Shown here: in pieces, positions 1 through 5,256 of the stretch | Layout: every line of letters begins with the position of its first letter | Position numbering within the stretch: position 1 is the stretch's first letter | Assembly: GCA_030668345.1 (NCBI GenBank) | Contig: DAOUUD010000053.1 | Location: 1-9,612 of the forward strand | Origin: Candidatus Cloacimonadota bacterium | GTDB taxonomy: Bacteria; Cloacimonadota; Cloacimonadia; Cloacimonadales; TCS61 | DNA: 9,612 nucleotides | Reading direction: 5' to 3' | Notes under the pieces: model-generated | Databases searched by the model: none | Told to the model about the DNA's origin: nothing | Seen by the model: only the letters and a program-made list of their open reading frames with translations | Made by a program: the position numbers and the translations under genes

Positions 1-350
1 TAGATAAAGATTCAAGTGAACGAATTGATTATTATAGTATAAAAAATATTATATCCCCCGAGTTTCTAATTCTTAGTAATGATTTAAAAATCAGATTAAT
101 AGGGATCAAAGAACTAATAAACAAAAGAGAAGAAGCGATTGAATTCCTAAAAAGGAAATTTAAAGGGCAAAAAATATTCCTGAAATATGATGAAGTAAAA
201 TATGATGAAGAAAACAATTTACTATGTTATGTTTATTTAAAAAATAAAACTTTTATTAATGCTCATCTAATTAAGAGAAAACTTGTGAATATTGATTTAA
301 GTTACGATTTTAAATATCAGAATAAATTTACAAATTATTTTGAGGAGTAA
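1..350 (+). CDS. C-terminal end of a protein with a degenerate SNase-like domain, probably the MjaI-type DNA methyltransferase
   Basis: The frame is open from the left edge (first full codon at position 3) to TAA 348-350, giving 115 visible residues; the start lies outside the window. From about residue 24 to 106 it follows the staphylococcal-nuclease fold: LKIRLIGI, then GQKIFLKYDE, a YDEENNLLCYVYL hairpin, and FINAHLIKRKL. By eye the Arg equivalent to SNase Arg35 is kept (R31). The positions of Asp40, Glu43 and Arg87 are not acidic/Arg as expected (LIGIKELI, and NNLL in place of YGRL). The domain is therefore probably a non-catalytic DNA-binding module. The next gene is a MjaI-family restriction enzyme starting two bases after this stop, so I infer this is the tail of the cognate methyltransferase. 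No methyltransferase motif is visible, so a separate SNase-like protein remains possible. GC is very low (13 of 60 bases in 61-120). Confidence 0.7.
   Translation, partial: DKDSSERIDYYSIKNIISPEFLILSNDLKIRLIGIKELINKREEAIEFLKRKFKGQKIFLKYDEVKYDEENNLLCYVYLKNKTFINAHLIKRKLVNIDLSYDFKYQNKFTNYFEE
183..210 (+). repeat. 13-bp direct repeat in the SNase-like domain
   Basis: AAATATGATGAAG occurs at 183-195 and again at 198-210, two bases apart, giving KYDEVKYDEE in the loop before the central hairpin of the domain. It looks like a recent 15-base (five-codon) duplication that keeps the frame. Confidence 0.6.
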
Positions 351-352
351 CA

Positions 353-985
353 ATGGCTAAAGAATGGATATTAAATAGTGCAATGAATCGTTTTCAGTTG
401 AATTTTAAACGTAATGTTGGAGCTGTTTCAGAAGCAATAAGAAAATGTGAACCAAAAAGTATTGAAGAGTGGGAAAGATATTATTTCACTAATATTCGTT
501 CTGAAGATCATATAAATCAGTTGGGGGAGAAATTATACATTAAAATTACAGAAGTTATTTCAGCAGAAGTTGAAGATATTACAGAAGAAGATTGCATACA
601 ATACATTAGAAATTTAGTGATAAGCAGAACATTTGATGGATATATGACAGAAATTAAAACGGTTTATGGTCAACTTCAAGTTGATATTCCAAATAAAATA
701 GAACCGGCTCCTGATGAGTGGGATAGGTTATATAATGTTGATTTCTTTATAAAAATAAAAGAGAAGTATATCGGACTACAAATTAAACCAATAAGTGAAG
801 TATCACAAATTCCTGAAATTTATAAAGAACGCAAATTACAAGCAGAAACACATCGTGAATTTACTGCAAAATTCGGAGGTAATGTTTTCTACATTTATTC
901 AATAAAAAAAGGGAAAAAGAAAGAAATTCAAAATAAAGAAGTTATAGATGAAATAAGAAATGAAATTAAAAGATTAGAACAGTAA
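353..985 (+). CDS. MjaI-family type II restriction endonuclease
   Basis: This 210-residue protein resembles the RE_MjaI family, whose founder from Methanocaldococcus jannaschii cuts CTAG. It would cleave unmodified DNA in the cytoplasm and depend on a partner methyltransferase. Recognisable stretches are the opening AKEWILNSAMNRFQLNFKRN, SRTFDGYMTEIKTVYGQL (residues 91-108) and PAPDEWDRLYNVDFF followed by YIGLQIKP (119-146). Two candidate PD-(D/E)XK-like cores are visible: D130 with Q143-x-K145, and D95 with E100-x-K102; I cannot decide between them. The ATG has a strong GAGGAG Shine-Dalgarno at 342-347, inside the last codons of the upstream gene, so the pair is probably co-transcribed and coupled. 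GC is low (17 of 60 in 541-600), unlike the genes from 1057 on, which suggests horizontal acquisition. Length looks complete. Family assignment is from recall; target specificity is inferred from the family. Confidence 0.8.
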   Translation: MAKEWILNSAMNRFQLNFKRNVGAVSEAIRKCEPKSIEEWERYYFTNIRSEDHINQLGEKLYIKITEVISAEVEDITEEDCIQYIRNLVISRTFDGYMTEIKTVYGQLQVDIPNKIEPAPDEWDRLYNVDFFIKIKEKYIGLQIKPISEVSQIPEIYKERKLQAETHREFTAKFGGNVFYIYSIKKGKKKEIQNKEVIDEIRNEIKRLEQ

Positions 986-992
986 TATAGAA

Positions 993-1008
993 TTATATGG
1001 ACATATAA
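993..1008. repeat. Short AT-rich inverted repeat in the gap after the restriction gene
   Basis: Arms TTATATG (993-999) and CATATAA (1002-1008) are perfect reverse complements around a GA centre. It lies in the 71-base gap between the endonuclease and the aminotransferase, the only likely promoter space for the downstream cluster. Such a palindrome could be an operator. As RNA it would give only an AU-rich six-pair stem with no T-run, so it is a poor terminator. Short AT palindromes also arise by chance in sequence this AT-rich. Confidence 0.25.
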
Positions 1009-1042
1009 ATTTAATAAAAAAATTATATATAAAAATTAAAAA

Positions 1043-1050
1043 AAAGGAGA
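1043..1050 (+). promoter_or_regulatory. Shine-Dalgarno that fixes a GTG start
   Basis: The purine run AAAGGAGA, continuing into GAGAAA, ends six bases before GTG 1057. It supports the GTG as the start of the aminotransferase; no ATG fits better, and the protein begins as this family usually does (NLQEIIST). Confidence 0.75.
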
Positions 1051-1056
1051 GAGAAA

Positions 1057-2265
1057 GTGATCAGTAATTTACAGGAAATTATTTCCACAAATGCCAAAGG
1101 AATGAAAAAATCTGCCATTCGTGAACTTCTTAAACTGGTTAAAGATCCCGAAATTATTTCATTTGCCGGTGGTCTTCCAGCCCCGGAGACTTTTCCCAGA
1201 AAAGAACTTATAGGTATTGTGAAAGAAGTGATCGAGCAGGATGGAGCTGCAGCTCTGCAGTACGGTGCTACCGAAGGTGACGATAAGTTACGAACACTTA
1301 TCATGGAGAATTATAAGGAACTGGGTTTCGATATTACTATAGATAACATCCTGATCACTACAGCTTCCCAGCAGGGTCTCGATCTACTGGGGAAAGTATT
1401 TATCGACCGTGGTGATAAAGTACTGGTAGGTCTTCCTTCCTATCTGGGTGGGTTGCAGGCATTTAATTCTTATGGTGCAGATATGATCGGTATAAAATTT
1501 GACGAACATGGTATGCGCTCTGACAGGGTGGAAGAGGTTCTGGTCGATCTGAAAGCAAAAAACGATATGCCAAAATTCATCTACATCATCCCCGATTTTC
1601 AAAATCCGGCTGGTGTTACAATGCCCGAATTCAGACGTAAAGAAATCCTGGCTCTTGCTAAGAAATATGATGTGCTCATCGTGGAAGATAGTCCCTATAA
1701 ACAAATCCGCTTCGAAGGAGAAGATCAAACGAGTATTTTTGCTTTGGATAATACCGGTCACGTGATCAACCTGGGAACTTTCTCCAAGATTTTCTTACCC
1801 GGTTTCAGGATCGGCTGGGTGATCGCTCATAAAGATATTACCAATAAATTTATTATGGCAAAACAGGGAACAGATCTCTGTACATCCCCGTTTGTTCAGA
1901 AAATTTCTGTAAAATACATTGAAAAGGGGTACTTTAATAAAAATCTGAAGCATACAATTCAAAATTACAAAGAGAAGAAAAATATTATGATCGCAGCTTT
2001 CGAAAAATATATGCCGAAAGGTGTGACCTGGACAAATCCCGAAGGTGGATTGTTCCTGTTTGTAACCCTGCCCGAGTATATGGATGCCCAGGACTTATTC
2101 CTGAAAGCAATTAAAAAGAAAGTTGCTTTTGTAGTAGGAAGCGTATTCCATTGTGATGGCAGCGGCAAGAATACAATGCGGATGAATTTTTCTTATGCAT
2201 CGAAAGAACAGAACCAGGAAGGCGTGAAACGACTGGCTCAGGTTATAAGAGAATCAATGAGATAG
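1057..2265 (+). CDS. PLP-dependent aminotransferase, LysN/MocR aminotransferase-domain type
   Basis: This 402-residue fold-type I aminotransferase (class I/II) transfers an amino group between an amino acid and a 2-oxo acid in the cytoplasm. Visible family landmarks are SFAGGLPAPETFP (35-47), LQYGATEG (67-74, Tyr70), the PLP-phosphate region TASQQGLDLL (102-111), FQNPAG (181-186, Asn183), EDSPY (210-214, Asp211 for the pyridine nitrogen and Tyr214), TFSKIFLPGFRIGW (241-254, Schiff-base Lys244 and Arg251) and the carboxylate-binding Arg376 in RMNFSYAS. It matches the catalytic domain of 2-aminoadipate aminotransferases and MocR proteins but has no winged-helix domain, so it is an enzyme rather than a regulator. 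Substrate cannot be read from sequence. Its place before asd and aspartokinase suggests aspartate/glutamate-linked amination or a lysine-pathway step. It starts with GTG. GC is much higher than in the preceding genes (29 of 60 in 1141-1200). Confidence 0.92.
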   Translation: MISNLQEIISTNAKGMKKSAIRELLKLVKDPEIISFAGGLPAPETFPRKELIGIVKEVIEQDGAAALQYGATEGDDKLRTLIMENYKELGFDITIDNILITTASQQGLDLLGKVFIDRGDKVLVGLPSYLGGLQAFNSYGADMIGIKFDEHGMRSDRVEEVLVDLKAKNDMPKFIYIIPDFQNPAGVTMPEFRRKEILALAKKYDVLIVEDSPYKQIRFEGEDQTSIFALDNTGHVINLGTFSKIFLPGFRIGWVIAHKDITNKFIMAKQGTDLCTSPFVQKISVKYIEKGYFNKNLKHTIQNYKEKKNIMIAAFEKYMPKGVTWTNPEGGLFLFVTLPEYMDAQDLFLKAIKKKVAFVVGSVFHCDGSGKNTMRMNFSYASKEQNQEGVKRLAQVIRESMR

Positions 2266-2325
2266 ATGGGTTGACCATAAATCATTCAATGTAGGGTGGA
2301 TAAAAACTCATCTTGCTTTTTGCAT

Positions 2326-2333
2326 GGGAAGGA
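2326..2333 (+). promoter_or_regulatory. Ribosome binding site deciding the asd start
   Basis: GGGAAGGA lies just before GTG 2337 with a short three-base gap. It favours that GTG over the in-frame TTG at 2313, which would add eight residues (LLFAWEGN type) in front of the glycine-rich NADP loop that normally begins a few residues after the start. Confidence 0.5.
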
Positions 2334-2336
2334 AAT

Positions 2337-3350
2337 GTGGGCGAAGTTAATATAGCAATAGTCGGTGCAACCGGTGCTGTTGGCAGAGAAATGGTGAAAG
2401 TGCTGGAAGAAAGAAATTTTCCAGTTGCAAACCTGGTACTGTTGGCTTCCCAAAAATCATCAGGTGAATTCCTTAAATTCAATGGGAAAAAGATAGAAGT
2501 AAGTGAATTAACAAAAAACAGTTTCAAGAATATCGATTTTGCTTTATTCAGTGCCGGAAGCTCCATCAGCAAGAAGTATGCTACACATGTTGTTACAGCA
2601 GGAGCAGTGGTCATTGATAACAGCAGTGCTTTCCGCATGGATAACCAGGTTCCTCTGGTTGTACCGGAAGTGAATCCGCTGGATGCTTTCAAACACAATG
2701 GTATTATTGCCAATCCAAATTGCTCCACCATCCAACTTGTAGTTGCACTTAAACCTGTTTACGATAAAGCAGGAATTAAGAGGATAATCGTCAGTACCTA
2801 TCAATCTGTTTCCGGAACCGGGAAAAAAGCTATCGATGAACTAATGGAACAAACTAAAGCTATCTTGAATAAAAAAAAGATAAAACGTGAAGTATATCCA
2901 CATCAAATTGCTTTTAACATCCTGCCGCAAATTGATGAATTTGAAAATAATGCTTTCACCCGTGAAGAGATGAAAATGATCCACGAAACTAAAAAGATCA
3001 TGCACGATGATGATATAAAGATAACTGCTACAGCTGCACGTGTTCCTGTTCTGTACGGTCATTCCGAATCGGTTTATTTAGAAACGGAAAAAATCATGGA
3101 TATAAAATCTCTAAAGCAGATCTATCTGAAAATGCCTAGTATTAAACTCGTGGATGATATTAACAATGCTAAATATCCATTAGCAATAATGAGTGAAATT
3201 TACGATGAAGTTATGATCGGTCGATTGCGCAAAGACCTGGCTGTGAAAAACGGCATCAATATGTGGATCGTGGCCAATAATCTGCGCAAAGGTGCTGCAC
3301 TTAATGCTGTTCAGATCGCAGAATTATTGCTCGGATCAAAAGAGAAATGA
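2337..3350 (+). CDS. asd: Aspartate-semialdehyde dehydrogenase
   Basis: The enzyme reduces 4-aspartyl phosphate to aspartate 4-semialdehyde with NADPH, the branch point to lysine/diaminopimelate, threonine and methionine. From GTG 2337 it has 337 residues, normal for the family. The NADP-binding loop GATGAVG is at residues 10-16, SAGSSISKKYA follows near 72-82, then VVIDNSSAFRMD and VPLVVPEVNP. The catalytic Cys129 is in ANPNCSTIQ and the substrate-binding RVPVLYGHSESV segment (235-246) carries the conserved His242. The end, IVANNLRKGAALNAVQIAE, is typical. The GTG start is chosen for its Shine-Dalgarno and because NIAIVGATG then begins at the usual distance; TTG 2313 would add eight residues. 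It sits 71 bases after the aminotransferase, and its TGA overlaps the aspartokinase start, so at least asd and the kinase form one translational unit. Confidence 0.96.
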   Translation: MGEVNIAIVGATGAVGREMVKVLEERNFPVANLVLLASQKSSGEFLKFNGKKIEVSELTKNSFKNIDFALFSAGSSISKKYATHVVTAGAVVIDNSSAFRMDNQVPLVVPEVNPLDAFKHNGIIANPNCSTIQLVVALKPVYDKAGIKRIIVSTYQSVSGTGKKAIDELMEQTKAILNKKKIKREVYPHQIAFNILPQIDEFENNAFTREEMKMIHETKKIMHDDDIKITATAARVPVLYGHSESVYLETEKIMDIKSLKQIYLKMPSIKLVDDINNAKYPLAIMSEIYDEVMIGRLRKDLAVKNGINMWIVANNLRKGAALNAVQIAELLLGSKEK

Positions 3351-4540
3351 TGAAGATAGTCATTCAGAAATTCGGTGGTACTTCCCTGGAAACTGAAGAA
3401 CTCAGAAAAAAGGCAGCTCAACATGTTCTACATAAAGTAAAAGAAGGATTTAAACCCGTTGTCGTTGTTTCAGCTATGGGTCGCAAAGGCAGTCCCTACG
3501 CCACCGATACATTGCTATCACTTGCTTTGAATACAAATAAAGATATTCATCCCCGTGAAAAAGACCTGCTCCTTTCCTGTGGTGAATTAATTTCTGCTAC
3601 GATTATGGTTCAAACTCTTAACAATTTGGGTATGCAGGCAGCAACATTAACCGGAGCACAAGCCGGCATTATCACAAATGGCAATTTTGGCAATTGTCAC
3701 GTGAAAAAAGTTATTCCTCATAAGATCCTTGAATTCCTGGAAGAAGATATTGTACCGGTTGTTGCCGGTTTCCAGGGTATTAGCGAAAATGGAGATATAA
3801 CAACTCTGGGAAGAGGTGGCAGCGATACAACAGCAAGCGTTCTGGCTGCTGCTTTGAAGGCAGAACTGATCGAGATATACTCCGATGTAGAAGGAATTAT
3901 GTCTGCTGATCCCAAAATAGTAGAGAAAGCACATTTATTGAAACATGCCAGTTACGATGAAGCAGTAGAGCTTGCCTACAAAGGTGCAGAGGTGATCCAT
4001 CCCCGGGCTGTGGAAATCGCTTCAAACAATAGTATTCCGCTTGTGATAAGATCAACAGAAGAAGGTAACAAAGGAACGGTGATCCATCATATTAAAAGCG
4101 ACCGTCCGGTAACCGGAGTAATCAACAGGAATAATATCTGTTATGTAAAAATCTATCCAGAGAAACACAATGATTATTCTACCGGTTTGAAAGTTTTCCA
4201 GATATTAGCTGAAGTAAATATTAGTGTCGATTTCATCGATATAAAGCCGGAACAAATAACTTTTATTGTCAATCCCGAAAGCATGCAAGAAACAGAAAAC
4301 CTGCTCCGGGAAAATCGCTTCAATTTCGAACTGAAAGAAAACTATTCCAAAGTTTCTGTTGTAGGTTCGGGGATGACGGGACAGCCCGAAATTATGGCTA
4401 AGATCGTGGAAATACTTAACAGGAATCAGATCACGATCCATGGCTGTACGGATTCACACACCACTATTTCCTGCCTGGTGGATAAAGAACATGAAAATAG
4501 AGCGGTGAATGCATTGCACGCTGGCTTTGAATTAGGATAA
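3347..4540 (+). CDS. dapG: Aspartokinase, DapG-like with C-terminal ACT pair
   Basis: The enzyme phosphorylates aspartate with ATP, the committed step of the aspartate family pathway; the product feeds Asd encoded just upstream. The 397 residues show the KFGGTS nucleotide motif (8-13), CGELISA (78-84), TTLGRGGSDTTA (152-163), YSDVEGIMSADP (178-189) and VIHPRAVEIA (216-225). Two ACT domains follow, roughly 263-332 and 334-397. The last ACT segment, with GCTDSHTTISCLV and NALHAGFEL, closely recalls Bacillus subtilis DapG, the diaminopimelate-inhibited aspartokinase. I therefore infer DAP rather than lysine/threonine feedback. The symbol is given on that resemblance; lysC would be the neutral choice. 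The start ATG 3347 overlaps the asd stop (ATGA), with a second ATG directly after at 3350 as an alternative, so translation is probably coupled. The asd-aspartokinase order also matches the B. subtilis asd-dapG pair. Confidence 0.95.
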   Translation: MMKIVIQKFGGTSLETEELRKKAAQHVLHKVKEGFKPVVVVSAMGRKGSPYATDTLLSLALNTNKDIHPREKDLLLSCGELISATIMVQTLNNLGMQAATLTGAQAGIITNGNFGNCHVKKVIPHKILEFLEEDIVPVVAGFQGISENGDITTLGRGGSDTTASVLAAALKAELIEIYSDVEGIMSADPKIVEKAHLLKHASYDEAVELAYKGAEVIHPRAVEIASNNSIPLVIRSTEEGNKGTVIHHIKSDRPVTGVINRNNICYVKIYPEKHNDYSTGLKVFQILAEVNISVDFIDIKPEQITFIVNPESMQETENLLRENRFNFELKENYSKVSVVGSGMTGQPEIMAKIVEILNRNQITIHGCTDSHTTISCLVDKEHENRAVNALHAGFELG

Positions 4541-4545
4541 TTAAA

Positions 4546-5196
4546 ATGAAAAAAATAATTTTCATTATAATGTTACTCATGCTTGTTAATTCTATTTTTC
4601 CCCAAAATATTTCTGAAGAACAGAATATAAAAAATAAACAATATCTGGTAAATCTCGAACTTAATGTTCTTGAAACGATTGAAATCATGGTTATGTTGAA
4701 CGAAGCTTCAAAACAATTACCGGAAGACACTATAAATGGCATTAGTACATACCAGCAGTTTCTTTTTGATATGACAATGGAATGCGGTAATATTAGAAAC
4801 GATATAAAATTATCAAAGAATATGTCTCCCAACGAAAGAGAGGAGCATATTACTATGATGTTTGCAACTATCAGACCGGAAGTTATTTATACACATAAGC
4901 AAATTGATAATTCACAGGATTTGAAGAATCGAGATATTATAAATGAACTTAATGAAAGGATAAAGAAATATATACTTTTCTTACAGAATGAAATAGTAAA
5001 AGCAGAAAAAAGAGCAATTGAAAACAGCAGTATCAGCCAATATTATATGAATCTTCATTCACAACATTTTATGCTCCAGTTATTGTCTGATTATATTGCG
5101 AACAGTGATAAACTGAGCCATAATAACCGGGAATATCTTTTAAAGATCGCTTTATCTATTGAAAATGCATTGGTTCCAGATAAAGCTAAACGATAA
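4546..5196 (+). CDS. Secreted or periplasmic helical protein of unknown function
   Basis: I do not recognise this 216-residue protein. It begins MKKIIFIIMLLMLVNSIFPQ, a short basic N-end and a hydrophobic core ending near residue 17, which looks like a Sec signal peptide with cleavage around residue 20. There is no lipobox Cys. The rest is charged and predicted by eye to be almost wholly helical, with one Cys (C80), no metal-binding motif and no repeat. Residues 93-155 (SPNEREEHITMMF to FLQNEIVKAEKRA) could form long amphipathic helices or a coiled coil. It begins five bases after the aspartokinase stop with only a weak AGG upstream, so it may ride on the same transcript, although its predicted location has no link to amino-acid synthesis. 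It is more AT-rich than its neighbours. A periplasmic helical-bundle role is possible but not shown. Confidence 0.75.
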   Translation: MKKIIFIIMLLMLVNSIFPQNISEEQNIKNKQYLVNLELNVLETIEIMVMLNEASKQLPEDTINGISTYQQFLFDMTMECGNIRNDIKLSKNMSPNEREEHITMMFATIRPEVIYTHKQIDNSQDLKNRDIINELNERIKKYILFLQNEIVKAEKRAIENSSISQYYMNLHSQHFMLQLLSDYIANSDKLSHNNREYLLKIALSIENALVPDKAKR

Positions 5197-5210
5197 TTGT
5201 TTAAAAAAAG

Positions 5211-5231
5211 ATTCCCAAAAGAGTTGGGAAT
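5211..5231 (+). terminator. Hairpin between the secreted protein and the metalloprotease
   Basis: ATTCCCAA (5211-5218) and TTGGGAAT (5224-5231) form a perfect eight-pair stem around AAGAG. On the + strand it is followed by TATAATAAA rather than a T-run, so it is at best a weak terminator there. On the minus strand it is followed by CTTTTTTTAA, which is the better terminator shape, but no minus-strand gene needs it. It most likely ends or attenuates the amino-acid transcript before the protease gene. Confidence 0.4.
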
Positions 5232-5242
5232 TATAATAAAAA

Positions 5243-5250
5243 AAAGGGAG
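5243..5250 (+). promoter_or_regulatory. Ribosome binding site deciding the metalloprotease start
   Basis: AAAGGGAG ends six bases before ATG 5257. That ATG gives an N-terminus with a clear signal peptide. The in-frame TTG at 5197 would instead read the hairpin at 5211-5231 as coding, and no Shine-Dalgarno precedes it. Confidence 0.75.
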
Positions 5251-5256
5251 ATTATT

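Noticed and set aside
986..1056. Lysine riboswitch or other leader before the aspartate-family genes
   Set aside because: The 71-base gap is too short and AT-rich for a lysine riboswitch, and no conserved core was seen there or before asd.
1023..1304. Minus-strand and alternate-frame open frames across the window, such as this one opposite the aminotransferase
   Set aside because: They lie opposite or out of frame with well-supported genes, lack ribosome sites, and give low-complexity proteins with no recognisable motif.
2271..2303. TTGACC as a promoter -35 before asd
   Set aside because: No acceptable -10 lies 16-18 bases downstream.
2313..2336. Longer Asd from TTG 2313
   Set aside because: It adds residues before the NADP loop that family members lack, and the purine-rich site lies inside this stretch, just before GTG 2337.
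3136..3139. CTAG sites (here and at 6313-6316) as evidence for restriction avoidance
   Set aside because: I saw only these two, but CTAG is rare in many bacterial genomes anyway and the window is too short for a meaningful count.
5232..5237. TATAAT as a promoter -10 box for the protease
   Set aside because: The hexamer is perfect, but no -35-like sequence is at usable distance. FCB bacteria often use different promoter boxes, and AT-rich DNA gives such matches by chance.
5197..5256. Longer metalloprotease from TTG 5197
   Set aside because: The extra 20 residues would be encoded by the hairpin and A-rich leader. ATG 5257 has a good ribosome site and gives a normal signal peptide.
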